Assembly: GCF_902497785.1 (NCBI RefSeq)
Contig: NZ_CABVHK010000003.1
Span: 310,001 to 374,000 of the forward strand
Direction of reading: 5' to 3'
Length of the DNA stretch: 64,000 nt
DNA from: Pseudomonas fluorescens
GTDB lineage: Bacteria; Pseudomonadota; Gammaproteobacteria; Pseudomonadales; Pseudomonadaceae
The translations under genes were made by a program, and so were the position numbers. Under the pieces are notes generated by a model, which was not told where the DNA came from, ran no database searches, and was given only the letters and a program-made list of their open reading frames with translations. Shown piece after piece: positions 32,079 through 42,550 of the stretch. Each line of letters opens with the position of its first letter. Positions within the stretch are counted from its first letter, which is position 1.

Positions 32079-33329
32079 ATGAGCAGCGAATCCATCAGCC
32101 GGTCGATCAACATCGTGCACCCCGTCACCCTCAGCCACGGCAAAAACGCCGAAGTCTGGGACATCGACGGCAAGCGCTACATCGACTTCGTCGGCGGTAT
32201 CGGCGTGTTAAACCTCGGCCACTGCCACCCGCGCATCGTCGAAGCCATTCGCGAACAAGCCACCCGACTCACGCACTACGCGTTCAACGCGGCCCCGCAC
32301 GTGCCCTATCTCGAGTTCATGGAGCGCCTGGCCGCGTTTATCCCGGTGAATTACCCGGTCAGCGGCATGCTCACCAACAGTGGCGCGGAAGCGGCGGAAA
32401 ACGCCCTGAAAATTGTCCGGGGCGCGACCGGCCGCACCGCCGTCATCGCCTTCGACGGCGCCTTCCACGGGCGCACCCTTGCCACCCTCAACCTCAACGG
32501 CAAAGTCGCGCCTTACAAACAGAAAGTCGGCGTGTTGCCTGGCCCGGTGTTCCACTTGCCCTACCCGAGCAAGGACAACGGCGTAACCTGCGCCGAGGCG
32601 CTGAAGGCGCTGGATCGACTGTTCAGCGTCGAAATCGATGTCGAAGACGTCGCCTGTTTTATCCTCGAACCGGTGCAGGGCGAAGCAGGTTTTTTGGCGA
32701 TCGACGTGGAATTTGCCCAAGCGCTGCGCCGCTTCTGCGACGAAAAAGGCATCCTGCTGATCGCCGATGAAATCCAGTCTGGATTCGGCCGCACCGGCGA
32801 ACGTTTTGCGTTCTCGCGACTGGGCATCGAGCCGGACTTGATCCTGCTCGGCAAAAGCATCGCCGGCGGCGTGCCACTGGGTGCGGTGGTCGGGCGCCAG
32901 GCGTTGCTCGACACCCTGCCCAAAGGCGGGCTGGGCGGCACGTACTCGGGCAATCCCATCGCGTGTGCCGCTGCAGTGGCGACGCTGGACGAAATGACCG
33001 ATGCCCATCTGCACGCGTGGGGCACGCAGCAGGAAGAAGCGATCGTCAGCCGTTACGAGTCCTGGCGCGCCAAAGAGATTTCACCTTTTCTCGGGCGTCT
33101 GACCGGCGTCGGCGCCATGCGTGGCATCGAACTGGCCACCGCCGATGGCACCCCGGCCCCGGCGCAACTCACGCAATTGCTGAGCCTGGCAAGAGAGGCA
33201 GGTTTGCTGCTGATGCCCAGCGGCAAATCACGCCACATCATCCGATTGCTGGCGCCCCTGACCACCGAGGCCGCTGTGCTGGAGGAAGGCCTGGACATCC
33301 TCGAGTCCTGCCTCGCGAAGCTGTCCTGA
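32079..33329 (+). CDS. Class III PLP aminotransferase (2-aminoadipate / 4-aminobutyrate type)
   Basis: 416 residues. Fold type I, class III transaminase: NSGAEAAENALKIVRGATGR, the PLP region DEIQSGFGRTG and the Schiff-base lysine in LLGKSIAGGVPLG. Its sequence as I recall it is closest to the P. putida enzyme PP_4108, reported as a 2-aminoadipate transaminase of D-lysine breakdown, rather than to GabT. The following genes are an amino acid ABC transporter and an FAD amine oxidase, so all may serve one amino acid or amine. The exact substrate is not proven by sequence. Confidence 0.85.
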   Translation: MSSESISRSINIVHPVTLSHGKNAEVWDIDGKRYIDFVGGIGVLNLGHCHPRIVEAIREQATRLTHYAFNAAPHVPYLEFMERLAAFIPVNYPVSGMLTNSGAEAAENALKIVRGATGRTAVIAFDGAFHGRTLATLNLNGKVAPYKQKVGVLPGPVFHLPYPSKDNGVTCAEALKALDRLFSVEIDVEDVACFILEPVQGEAGFLAIDVEFAQALRRFCDEKGILLIADEIQSGFGRTGERFAFSRLGIEPDLILLGKSIAGGVPLGAVVGRQALLDTLPKGGLGGTYSGNPIACAAAVATLDEMTDAHLHAWGTQQEEAIVSRYESWRAKEISPFLGRLTGVGAMRGIELATADGTPAPAQLTQLLSLAREAGLLLMPSGKSRHIIRLLAPLTTEAAVLEEGLDILESCLAKLS

Positions 33330-33406
33330 AAAGCAAACTGCGATCCGGGACTGACGTAGCGAATTATGTTCGCTTGTCGTTGCCGATTTTGCGTCGCAAT
33401 ACTCGT

Positions 33407-33507
33407 TGCAGGAGCGAGCTCGCTCGCGATGGACGTTAACGATAACGCGTGTGTGCTGGATAAACGCGTCGCCCTGAAGTCCATCGCGAGCAAGCTCGCT
33501 CCTACAA
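33407..33507. repeat. REP doublet (GGAGCGAGCTCGCTCGCGAT type)
   Basis: GCAGGAGCGAGCTCGCTCGC from 33408 opposes CATCGCGAGCAAGCTCGCTC ending at 33501. The 234-bp gap between the aminotransferase and the permease gene holds this and an AT-rich stretch before the permease ATG that should contain its promoter. Confidence 0.85.
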
Positions 33508-33563
33508 CGTCGTTAAACCTATTTTCATAGCGAGAACATCAACACCGACAAGCCGAGGCATGC

Positions 33564-34538
33564 ATGTATCACGACAATATAATTTATAAGAAAAAGTCCA
33601 ACGATCCTCAATTCCTGCTCGGCGTAGCCGTGGTGTTGTTCCTCGGCGCCTACCTAATGAACCTGGGCAACAGTGCCCTCAGCCATTTTCTGCACCCGTT
33701 GCTGGGCGATGCCCCGGACAGCCTGACCGCGCGCAACATCGCCATCGGCCTGGGCATTGCGGTATTGGGCACGCTGAACTTCCACATCCTCGGTCGTTTG
33801 AAATTCAAAGTGCAGACCACGGTGGTGTGGATCGAACTGCTGATTCTGTTCCTGGCGTTCTTCGACACCTTCGACCTCTCCTACAGTTTCATCCTCGACA
33901 AGGTCGGCTTCCTGGTCATCCAGGGTGCGGCAACCACCTTGTACATCTCCGCCGTCGCCATCGTGATTGCCTTCGTGCTGGCATTGATCGGCGCGGTAGC
34001 CAAGCTGTCGAACAATGGGCTGGCCAACGCCCTCGCTTCGTTCTACACCTCGTTCTTTCGCGGTGTGCCGCTGCTGATTCAAATCTACCTGATCTACCTG
34101 GGCCTGCCGCAACTGGGCTACGTGGTCGACGCAGTCCCCGCCGGCATCCTCGCGTTGTCACTGTGCTACGGCGCTTACATGACCGAGATTTTCCGCGCCG
34201 GCATCCAGAGCATTCCGGTCGGCCAGTGGGAAGCTTCCCGGGCGCTGAACATCAGCCCGTTCAAGACCCTTAGCCGGGTGATCATGCCCCAGGCGTTGCG
34301 GGTGATCATTCCGCCCACCGGCAATCAATTCATCGCCATGCTCAAGGACAGTTCACTGGTGTCGGTGATCGGCGTCTGGGAGCTGATGTACCTGGCCAAG
34401 ACCCAGGGCCGCGCGGACTTCCGTCACCTGGAAATGCTGATTACCGCCGCGATGATTTACTGGGCGCTGTCGTTCATTCTTGAACGGGTGCAGGCGCGCA
34501 TCGAAAAACGGGTCAACCGATCCACGGCAAGGGGTTGA
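33564..34538 (+). CDS. Amino acid ABC transporter, permease
   Basis: 324 residues, inner membrane. The C-terminal two thirds are the polar-amino-acid permease domain ([20 protein letters not shown] first helix; coupling EAA loop around [39 protein letters not shown]), preceded by two to three extra helices that make it longer than the usual 220-residue HisM/HisQ subunits. One permease gene implies a homodimer. It overlaps the ATPase start region by a few bases, then the binding protein follows. Confidence 0.92.
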   Translation: MYHDNIIYKKKSNDPQFLLGVAVVLFLGAYLMNLGNSALSHFLHPLLGDAPDSLTARNIAIGLGIAVLGTLNFHILGRLKFKVQTTVVWIELLILFLAFFDTFDLSYSFILDKVGFLVIQGAATTLYISAVAIVIAFVLALIGAVAKLSNNGLANALASFYTSFFRGVPLLIQIYLIYLGLPQLGYVVDAVPAGILALSLCYGAYMTEIFRAGIQSIPVGQWEASRALNISPFKTLSRVIMPQALRVIIPPTGNQFIAMLKDSSLVSVIGVWELMYLAKTQGRADFRHLEMLITAAMIYWALSFILERVQARIEKRVNRSTARG

Positions 34539-34540
34539 TG

Positions 34541-35332
34541 ATGACTCGAACCAATACGGCGGAAAAAATCGACCTGGCGCCTGTTGCGCAGACCAGTCCT
34601 TCGATGATTTCGATCACCGGCCTGAACAAGTGGTACGGCAATTTTCACGCCTTGCGCGACGTCGACCTCAATGTCGCCTCGGGTGAAATTCTGGTGGTGT
34701 GCGGACCGTCGGGCTCGGGCAAGTCGACGATGATTCGCTGCATCAATCACCTGGAAAATTTCCAGAAAGGCCAGATTCAGGTCAACGGCATCACCCTCAC
34801 CAGCGAAGCGGAAAGCGTCAGCGCCGTGCGCAGTGAAATCGGCATGGTGTTCCAGAGCTTCAACCTGTTCCCGCACTTGAGCGTGATCGACAACCTGACC
34901 CTCGCGCCGCAGCTGGTGCAAGGCGTGTCGGCCAGCGAAGCAAAAAAACGCGCCCAGGTGTATCTGGAGCGGGTGCGGATTGCCGAGCATGCGCACAAAT
35001 ATCCGTCGCAATTGTCCGGCGGCCAGCAGCAGCGCGTGGCGATTGCCCGGGCGCTGTGCATGAACCCCAAAGTGATGCTGTTCGACGAACCGACCTCCGC
35101 GCTGGACCCGGAAATGGTCCACGAAGTACTGGACGTGATGGGCGAGTTGGCCACCGATGGCATGACTATGATTTGCGTGACCCACGAAATGGGGTTCGCC
35201 AGCAAAGTCGCCGACCGCGTGCTGTTCATGGATCAGGGCCAGGTGATCGAACAAGCTACCCCCGCCGAGTTTTTCAACAACCCGCAGACCGAACGTGCGC
35301 AGAAATTCCTGTCGCAGATCATCGGTCACTGA
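34541..35332 (+). CDS. Amino acid ABC transporter, ATP-binding protein
   Basis: About 263 residues. Walker [11 protein letters not shown]-loop [13 protein letters not shown], signature [15 protein letters not shown], Walker [14 protein letters not shown] and H-loop CVTHEMGFA identify a polar amino acid importer ATPase. Three start codons in a row occur (TTG 34535, ATG 34538, ATG 34541); AAGGGG fits best with the last. The N-terminus is about 25 residues longer than GlnQ-type proteins. It is the middle gene of the transporter operon. Confidence 0.95.
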   Translation: MTRTNTAEKIDLAPVAQTSPSMISITGLNKWYGNFHALRDVDLNVASGEILVVCGPSGSGKSTMIRCINHLENFQKGQIQVNGITLTSEAESVSAVRSEIGMVFQSFNLFPHLSVIDNLTLAPQLVQGVSASEAKKRAQVYLERVRIAEHAHKYPSQLSGGQQQRVAIARALCMNPKVMLFDEPTSALDPEMVHEVLDVMGELATDGMTMICVTHEMGFASKVADRVLFMDQGQVIEQATPAEFFNNPQTERAQKFLSQIIGH

Positions 35333-35379
35333 AGACCGTTTTGCCCCCAAGAAAACAATAACGAGACATGGAGATGGAC

Positions 35380-36213
35380 ATGGTCAGAAGCAAACGCGTA
35401 ATCACCCTCGCCGCCGCAATGTCGCTGTTGTTCGTCGGTGCCGCCCAGGCCGGTGCGGTGCTGGACAAGATCCAGAGCAGCAAGACGTTGACCGTCGCCA
35501 CCTCGGCGACCTGGCCACCCCAGGGCTTTATCAACGACAAGAACGAAATCGACGGTTTTGATATCGACGTGTCCAAGGAGATCGCCAAGCGTCTGGGCGT
35601 CGAAGCCAAATTCATCACGCCGGACTGGGACGTGATCACCGCCGGCAAGTGGAACGGCCGCTGGGACGTGTCCGTGGGCTCGATGACGGCGACCAAGAGT
35701 CGCGCGCGAATTCTCGATTTCCCCGGCACTTATTACTACGTTCCTTACGTGTTTGCGGTGCACGACAAGTCCAAGGTTACCGACCATAAAGCGCTAAATG
35801 GCAAAACCATCGGCGTCGAAGGCGGCACCACGTCCGAGGACTATTTCAGCCAGGCGCTGGCGATTGAAACCACCGACGTGCCGCCCGTGGTCTACGACGT
35901 CAAAACCGAAAAAATGAAAACCTACGCCGGTTCCGTCGGGCCGCTCGACGACCTGCGTCTGGGCGATGGTGCCCGGCTGGATGCCATTCTCACACAACGC
36001 AGCACGTTGGACGCAGCTGTCAAAAAGGGTTATCCGTTGCGCGCCGTCGACAACAACATCGCGTTCTACGAACCGCTGGCCATCGCCACCGACAAGGGTG
36101 ACCCGGAACTGAAAGCCAAACTCGGTGAAATCATCGCGGCGATGCACAAGGACGGCACGCTGACCAAGCTGTCGGACAAGTGGTACGGCGTCGATTACTC
36201 CACCATCAAATAA
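35380..36213 (+). CDS. Amino acid ABC transporter, periplasmic substrate-binding protein
   Basis: About 277 residues. Signal peptide MVRSKRVITLAAAMSLLFVG with AQA cleavage, then a family 3 solute-binding domain (VATSATWPPQGFINDKNEID, DGFDIDVSKEIAKRLGV, DVSVGSMTATKSR, GKTIGVEGGTTSEDYF). I chose ATG 35380, with GGAG six bases before; ATG 35368 would add four residues. It should bind a polar or charged amino acid in the periplasm. Neighbours: permease and ATPase upstream, FAD oxidoreductase downstream after a REP doublet. Confidence 0.92.
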   Translation: MVRSKRVITLAAAMSLLFVGAAQAGAVLDKIQSSKTLTVATSATWPPQGFINDKNEIDGFDIDVSKEIAKRLGVEAKFITPDWDVITAGKWNGRWDVSVGSMTATKSRARILDFPGTYYYVPYVFAVHDKSKVTDHKALNGKTIGVEGGTTSEDYFSQALAIETTDVPPVVYDVKTEKMKTYAGSVGPLDDLRLGDGARLDAILTQRSTLDAAVKKGYPLRAVDNNIAFYEPLAIATDKGDPELKAKLGEIIAAMHKDGTLTKLSDKWYGVDYSTIK

Positions 36214-36214
36214 C

Positions 36215-36316
36215 CTGTGGGAGCGGGCTTGCCCGCGATGGACGTTAACGATGGCGCGGGCAGTCTGAATGCACGCGGTGCCGATGCGTTTTTCGCGAGC
36301 AAGCTCGCTCCCACAG
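36215..36316. repeat. REP doublet
   Basis: TGTGGGAGCGGGCTTGCCCG from 36216 opposes TCGCGAGCAAGCTCGCTCCC ending near 36312. It starts directly after the stop of the binding-protein gene and separates it from the FAD oxidoreductase. Confidence 0.85.
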
Positions 36317-36351
36317 TGTTGAGTGTTAGGCATTTTTCCCAAGGATTGACC

Positions 36352-37635
36352 ATGTCCTTCCCCAACACCTGGTACTCCCAAACCTCGCTGCCGCGCGCAG
36401 CCAGGTCCGCATTGACCAGCGATGAAAGCTGCGACGTCTGCATCATCGGCGCTGGCATCGCCGGGCTCACCGCCGCCCTCGAACTGACCCGACGCGGCAA
36501 ACGCGTAATCGTGCTCGAAGCGAATCAAGTCGCCTGGGGCGCATCCGGTCGCAATGGCGGCGTGGTCTCGCCGGGCTGGGCCGAAGGGTCTGGCGCGATC
36601 CGCAAAAAACTCGGGCTGGAAACGGCGAAGGCGCTGTTCCAGATGTCGGTCGAAGGTGTCGAGATCGTCCGCGGCAACATCGCCGAACTGGCCCTGACCG
36701 GTTGCGCGCCGTCCGCCGGCACCATTCGGGTCAAGCGTTACGACGACGGCGCGGGCGTCAAGAACCACATCGAAACCATGCGCCGCGACTTCGGCTACGC
36801 GCTCAATTTTCTCGACACCGCCCAAGTCCGCGAACGGGCTCACACACTGCGCTATTTCCAGGGTGTCGAAGATCCCAACGCCCTGCACTTCCACCCGCTC
36901 AACTATTGCCTGGGCCTGGCACTGGCCATTGAAGCGGCGGGAGGCAGACTATTCGAACAGTCGAAAATGCTCGCCTGGCAGCGCGAAGGCGCCGACAAAG
37001 TCGTCAAGACCGATCACGGCAGCGTGCGCTGCCAGGACCTGGTGTTCTGTGCCGGCGGCTACGGCGGCCCAGAATTGCAGAAACTCAGCCGCGCCTACCT
37101 GCCCATCGCCACCTACGTGGTGCTCACCGAACACCTGGGCGACTCGATCAAAAACGTCCTCGACTCCGGTGCCGCATTCTCCGACGACCGTCGCGCATCG
37201 GATTATTACCGCATTGTCGAAGGCGACCGCCTGCTCTGGGGCGGACGCATCACCACCCGCAACGAACAGAATGAAAAAGCCCTGGCGGCGATGCTCAAGG
37301 CCGACATGGTTTCGGTCTATCCACAACTGGCGCCAGTAAAAATCGACCTGGCCTGGTCGGGTCTGATGGGTTACTCCACCAACAAAATGCCCAACCTGGG
37401 ACTGCTGGAACCGGGCGTCTGGGCGTGCACTTCGTTTGGCGGGCACGGCTTGAATACCGGCTCGATCGGCGGCCGGGTGATTGCCGAAGCGGTGTGCGGG
37501 GAAAGCAAGCGGTATGAAGTGTTCAAACCGTATCTGCTGGACTGGAATGGTGGACCGTTCGGAAAAGTGGCGGCCAATGCGATCTATCAGTCGCTGAAGG
37601 TCATGGACTTCGTGCAGGAACGATTTCGCGGCTGA
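36352..37635 (+). CDS. FAD-dependent oxidoreductase (DAO superfamily, PuuB/OrdL-like)
   Basis: 427 residues. The FAD-binding Rossmann motif is CDVCIIGAGIAGLTAALELT, then ANQVAWGASGRNGGVV, and the C-terminal FAD contact is WACTSFGGHGLNTGSI. PNTWYSQTSLPRA at the N-terminus is shared with gamma-glutamylputrescine oxidases and related amine oxidases. I chose ATG 36352, preceded by AAGGATTGACC; the longer frame runs back into the REP doublet. Likely a cytoplasmic oxidase for an amino acid or amine brought in by the ABC transporter just upstream. Confidence 0.88.
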   Translation: MSFPNTWYSQTSLPRAARSALTSDESCDVCIIGAGIAGLTAALELTRRGKRVIVLEANQVAWGASGRNGGVVSPGWAEGSGAIRKKLGLETAKALFQMSVEGVEIVRGNIAELALTGCAPSAGTIRVKRYDDGAGVKNHIETMRRDFGYALNFLDTAQVRERAHTLRYFQGVEDPNALHFHPLNYCLGLALAIEAAGGRLFEQSKMLAWQREGADKVVKTDHGSVRCQDLVFCAGGYGGPELQKLSRAYLPIATYVVLTEHLGDSIKNVLDSGAAFSDDRRASDYYRIVEGDRLLWGGRITTRNEQNEKALAAMLKADMVSVYPQLAPVKIDLAWSGLMGYSTNKMPNLGLLEPGVWACTSFGGHGLNTGSIGGRVIAEAVCGESKRYEVFKPYLLDWNGGPFGKVAANAIYQSLKVMDFVQERFRG

Positions 37636-37647
37636 CATACTTAACCC

Positions 37648-37739
37648 TGTGGGAGCGAGCTTGCTCGCGATAGCGGCATGTCAATCGGCATAGAGGGTGA
37701 ATGATAAATTGCTATCGCGAGCAGGCTCGCTCCCACAGG
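37648..37739. repeat. REP doublet
   Basis: TGTGGGAGCGAGCTTGCTCG from 37648 opposes TATCGCGAGCAGGCTCGCTC ending near 37733. It lies between the convergent ends of the FAD oxidoreductase and trxB genes. Confidence 0.85.
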
Positions 37740-37767
37740 TTTTGTGGTCGACTTCTAAATCGCGGGC

Positions 37768-37798
37768 AAAAAAAACCGGCCTAAGCCGGTTTTCTCAT
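37768..37798 (-). terminator. Intrinsic terminator of trxB
   Basis: AACCGGC (37774-37780) CTAA GCCGGTT (37785-37791); on the minus strand the stem is followed by TTTTTTTT-like sequence (A8 on the plus strand, 37768-37775). It lies 11-35 bp beyond the trxB stop. Confidence 0.88.
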
Positions 37799-37808
37799 TT
37801 CAACGCAA

Positions 37809-38948
<1,140 letters not shown>

Positions 38949-39085
38949 TCATAGGTGGTCTCTATCCGCCAGCCGTCTATATATCGCCACCTTTGTTACA
39001 GCTGATGTCGATGCGCTGCCCGCCCTTTCGCCCTTGGGGCAAAGCCGGTAAGGTCGGCGCGTTTCCCCTTTGCTCGGAGCACGCT

Positions 39086-39838
39086 ATGCCCGCCCCTGTT
39101 CTGTCCGGCCCGCAATACCTGCGCGAAGGCCTCAAGCTGGTCCTCAGCCCCAGCCTGCGTTTGTTCGTGCTGTTGCCGCTGGCGATCAACCTGGTGCTGT
39201 TCGTCGGATTGATCTATCTGGCCGGCCATCAATTCAGTCTTTGGGTGGAAACGCTGATGCCGTCCCTGCCCGACTGGCTGAGTTTCCTCAATTACATCCT
39301 CTGGCCGATTTTCGTGGTGCTGGTGGTGTTGATGGTCTTTTTCACGTTCACCATGCTCGCCAACATTATCGCCGCGCCGTTCAACGGCTTCCTCGCGGAG
39401 AAAGTCGAAGTGGTGGTGCGCGGCACCGACGACTTCCCGGCCTTCAGCTGGGGCGAGCTGATCGCGATGATCCCGCGCACGCTGGCGCGGGAAATGCGCA
39501 AACTCGGCTACTTCCTGCCACGGGCGATCGGGCTGTTCATCCTCTCGTTCATCCCCGTGGTCAATATCATCGCCGCGCCGCTGTGGCTGCTGTTCGGGGT
39601 GTGGATGATGGCGATCCAGTACATCGACTACCCGGCGGACAACCACAAACTGGGCTGGAACGAGATGCTCGCCTGGTTGCGCGAGAAGCGCTGGCAGAGC
39701 ATGAGTTTTGGCGGCAGCGTTTATCTGGTGCTGCTGATTCCGGTGGTCAACATCCTGATGATGCCAGCCGCCGTGGCCGGGGCGACATTGTTCTGGGTTC
39801 GTGAGCGCGGAGCGGAGAATCTGGTGACGCAACGCTGA
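39086..39838 (+). CDS. cysZ: Sulfate transporter CysZ
   Basis: 250 residues, inner membrane, EI24/CysZ family. [20 protein letters not shown] at the N-terminus, about four to six membrane stretches, [13 protein letters not shown] and the C-terminal [20 protein letters not shown] motif. CysZ imports sulfate for cysteine synthesis. ATG 39086 is chosen by homology; upstream is the trxB promoter region. It is divergent from trxB, as in other pseudomonads. Confidence 0.93.
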   Translation: MPAPVLSGPQYLREGLKLVLSPSLRLFVLLPLAINLVLFVGLIYLAGHQFSLWVETLMPSLPDWLSFLNYILWPIFVVLVVLMVFFTFTMLANIIAAPFNGFLAEKVEVVVRGTDDFPAFSWGELIAMIPRTLAREMRKLGYFLPRAIGLFILSFIPVVNIIAAPLWLLFGVWMMAIQYIDYPADNHKLGWNEMLAWLREKRWQSMSFGGSVYLVLLIPVVNILMMPAAVAGATLFWVRERGAENLVTQR

Positions 39839-39902
39839 CCCTGTCACAAATCCATCATCCCAGCGTCACAACGACGACATGGCCTCAGCCGACACTGGGG
39901 TC

Positions 39903-41078
39903 ATGACGACAGCTCTGCATATCACCCTGATCACCGAAACCTACCCTCCCGAAATCAACGGCGTGGCCAATACCCTTGGCCGCTTGTGCGACGGTTTGCG
40001 CGCGCGCGGGCACCAAGTGGAACTGGTACGCCCTCGGCAAGGTTGCGATCAGCACAGCGGTAGCGACGATGAATTGTTGCTGTGCCGGGGCTGGCCGTTG
40101 CCGGGGTATCCGGGTTTGCAATGGGGTCAGTCGTCGATGCACAAGCTGCTGCGGCGCTGGAAGCGCCAGCGTCCGGACGTGCTGTATATCGCCACGGAAG
40201 GGCCGCTGGGGTTATCGGCATTGCGCGCGGCACGGCGGCTGGGTATTTCGGTGGTCAGCGGCTTCCACACCAATTTCCAGCAGTATTCGCAGCAGTACGG
40301 CCTCGGTTTGCTCACCCGCTTGCTGACTCATTACCTGCGCTGGTTTCACAATCGCTCGACGCTGACCCTGGTGCCCAGTACCAGCCAGCAACTGGAGTTG
40401 GAGCGCCGGCAATTCGAACGACTGGCATTATTGTCCCGCGGGGTCGACAGCCAGTTGTTTCACCCGAGCAAACGCCTGCCATCGCTGCGCGAGCAATGGG
40501 GCCTGGCCGAGAAGGACATTGCGGTCATTCACGTCGGACGACTGGCGCCGGAGAAAAACCTTGGATTGCTCAAGCGGTGTTTCGACACCCTGACAGCGAC
40601 TTATCCACAGCGAAACCTGAAACTGATTGTGGTGGGCGACGGTCCGCAACGAGCGGCGCTGGAGAAGGAATTGCCCGAGGCGATTTTCTGCGGCGCGCAA
40701 CGCGGTGAAGCGTTGGCCAGTCATTATGCGTCGGGGGATGTGTTTCTGTTTCCGAGCCTGACCGAAACCTTCGGCAATGTGGTGCTGGAGGCGCTCGCCT
40801 CGGGGCTGGGTGTGGTGGCTTACGATCAGGCTGCGGCGGCGCAGCATATTCGCCACGGCTACAACGGCGTGCTGGCGATGCCGGGGGATGAAGCGGCGTT
40901 CAGCGATGCCGCGACGTGGTTGCTCGAGGAGCGCGAGACGCTACGCTGCATCAGGCTGAATGCGCGTCAGCATGCGAGTCGCCAGGGTTGGGCGGCGATT
41001 ATCGAGCAGTTCGAGGGGCAGTTGCGGGGGGCTTGTGTGGGGGAGCAGGTGGTGCCGAATGCGCCGACATTACCTTGA
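39903..41078 (+). CDS. Glycosyltransferase family 4 (mannosyltransferase-like)
   Basis: 391 residues, GT-B fold. The N-terminal acceptor domain begins ITLITETYPPEINGVANTLG, the signature of GT4 enzymes near MgtA / digalactosyl-type transferases. The C-terminal nucleotide-sugar domain has VIHVGRLAPEKNLGLLKRCF, VVGDGP, and PSLTETFGNVVLEALASGLG with the EX7E donor-binding pattern. It starts 64 bp after cysZ. It may build a membrane glycolipid or envelope glycan; the sugar donor is unknown. ATG 39903 is preferred to 39879 by the family N-terminus. Confidence 0.85.
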   Translation: MTTALHITLITETYPPEINGVANTLGRLCDGLRARGHQVELVRPRQGCDQHSGSDDELLLCRGWPLPGYPGLQWGQSSMHKLLRRWKRQRPDVLYIATEGPLGLSALRAARRLGISVVSGFHTNFQQYSQQYGLGLLTRLLTHYLRWFHNRSTLTLVPSTSQQLELERRQFERLALLSRGVDSQLFHPSKRLPSLREQWGLAEKDIAVIHVGRLAPEKNLGLLKRCFDTLTATYPQRNLKLIVVGDGPQRAALEKELPEAIFCGAQRGEALASHYASGDVFLFPSLTETFGNVVLEALASGLGVVAYDQAAAAQHIRHGYNGVLAMPGDEAAFSDAATWLLEERETLRCIRLNARQHASRQGWAAIIEQFEGQLRGACVGEQVVPNAPTLP

Positions 41079-41101
41079 GTCTTTGTTGACCTTGACGCCG
41101 C

Positions 41102-41195
41102 CATCGCGGGCAAGCCCGCTCCCACAGGGTTCTGAGATGTTCACCTGTTATGTGTCCACCACAAAAACCTGTGGGAGCGGGCTTGCCCGCGATGG
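41102..41195. repeat. REP doublet (GGGAGCGGGCTTGCCCGCGA type)
   Basis: CATCGCGGGCAAGCCCGCTC from 41102 opposes TGTGGGAGCGGGCTTGCCCG near 41170-41189, followed by CGATG. It sits between the convergent ends of the glycosyltransferase and the flavin oxidoreductase. Confidence 0.85.
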
Positions 41196-41213
41196 GGCCA
41201 ATTCAGACGCCGA

Positions 41214-42317
41214 TTAAACCAAAGTCATCAACGCCTCGCGGCTGAACGGCAGAATCTCTTCCTCACGACCCTCGCGCACTTTCTGCGCCCAGTCCGGGTC
41301 CACCAGCAGCGCACGCCCCACCGCCACCAGGTCAAACTCGTCATTGTTCAAACGCTCCAGCAGTTTTTCCAGGCTGGCTGGCTGGGCGATCTTGTCGGTG
41401 TTGACCATGAACTGCAGGAACTCACCATCCAGACCGACGCTGCCCACGGTGATGGTCGGCTTGCCGGTGAGTTTGCGGGTCCAGCCTGCCAGGTTCAATT
41501 CGGAACCGTCGAATTCAGGCTCCCAGAAACGGCGCGTCGAGCAGTGGAAAATGTCCACCCCGGCGTCGGACAACGGCTGGAGAAACTCACCCAACGCTTG
41601 CGGGGTTTGCACCAGGCGCGCGGTGTAATCCTGCTGCTTCCACTGGGAGAAACGGAAGATGATCGGGAAGTCTTCACCGACCGCGGCCCGCACCGCCTGA
41701 ATCAGCTCGATGGCGAAGCGCGAACGGTTGGCCAGGCTGCCGCCGTATTCGTCGGTACGCTGGTTGCTGCCTTCCCAGAAGAACTGGTCCACGAGATAGC
41801 CGTGGGCGCCGTGGATTTCCACGCCGTCCATGCCGATGCTCTGGGCGTCTTTAGCGGCCTGGGCGAAGGCGCCGATGACGTCCTGGATATCTTGCTTGCT
41901 CATGCCGTGAACCACGACCTGGCCATCCTTGAGTTTTTCCGACGGGCCGTAACCCGGCACGCTCGCGTCCGGTTCGGTGCCGATGCGGCGCACGCTGCCG
42001 ACATGCCACAGTTGCGGAACGATCTTGCCGCCTGCGCCATGCACGGCGTCGACAACTTTCTTCCAGCCGGCCAACGCGGCTTCGCCGTAGAAATGCGGCA
42101 CATTCGGGTAGCCGTTGGAGGCGATATGACCCACGGTGGTGCCTTCGGTGATGATCAGGCCCACGCCGGCTGCGGCGCGACGACGGTAGTACTCGATCAC
42201 TTTGGAATTGGGCACGCCACCGGGCGAAAACGAGCGGGTCATTGGCGCCATGACGACGCGGGTCGGCAGTTCAAGAGTGCCGAGGTGGAACGGTTTGAAC
42301 AGGGCTTTGACTGGCAT
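41214..42317 (-). CDS. NADH:flavin oxidoreductase (Old Yellow Enzyme family)
   Basis: 367 residues, FMN-dependent TIM barrel. The N-terminus FKPFHLGTLELPTRVVMAPM is typical; catalytic/FMN residues lie in GVEIHGAHGYLVDQFFW and QRTDEYGGSLANRSRFAIEL; phosphate binding near VGRALLVDPDWAQKV. Family members reduce enones, maleimides or nitrocompounds with NAD(P)H. ATG 42317 is chosen since GGAGCGCTCC precedes it. Single gene flanked by REPs; physiological substrate unknown. Confidence 0.9.
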   Translation of the reverse strand: MPVKALFKPFHLGTLELPTRVVMAPMTRSFSPGGVPNSKVIEYYRRRAAAGVGLIITEGTTVGHIASNGYPNVPHFYGEAALAGWKKVVDAVHGAGGKIVPQLWHVGSVRRIGTEPDASVPGYGPSEKLKDGQVVVHGMSKQDIQDVIGAFAQAAKDAQSIGMDGVEIHGAHGYLVDQFFWEGSNQRTDEYGGSLANRSRFAIELIQAVRAAVGEDFPIIFRFSQWKQQDYTARLVQTPQALGEFLQPLSDAGVDIFHCSTRRFWEPEFDGSELNLAGWTRKLTGKPTITVGSVGLDGEFLQFMVNTDKIAQPASLEKLLERLNNDEFDLVAVGRALLVDPDWAQKVREGREEEILPFSREALMTLV

Positions 42318-42440
42318 GGAGCGCTCCACGAAAACGGTATCGACGGGATGGAAGTTTTATGACGACGATAATATGCGCAGCGCCAAGCGATGCACAGCAC
42401 TATTGATATGGGTGATTAAGGGTCAAAAGGCGGAGATACC

Positions 42441-42542
42441 TGTAGGAGCGAGCTTGCTCGCGATGGTCTTCAACGATAACGCTGCAAGCCTGACACCCCG
42501 CGGCGTTCTCAGGTTCATCGCGAGCAAGCTCGCTCCTACAGG
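42441..42542. repeat. REP doublet (GGAGCGAGCTTGCTCGCGAT type)
   Basis: TGTAGGAGCGAGCTTGCTCG from 42441 opposes TCGCGAGCAAGCTCGCTCCT ending near 42538. It fills most of the gap between the flavin oxidoreductase promoter and the glutathione peroxidase 3' end. Confidence 0.87.
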
Positions 42543-42550
42543 AAGGGGAT

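Noticed and set aside
36217..36351. N-terminal extension of the FAD oxidoreductase frame (MGAGLPAMDVNDGAG...)
   Set aside because: It is translated REP sequence; the same peptide-like string arises at several other REP doublets in the window (for example 50134 and 23790). A proper start with a ribosome site lies at 36352.
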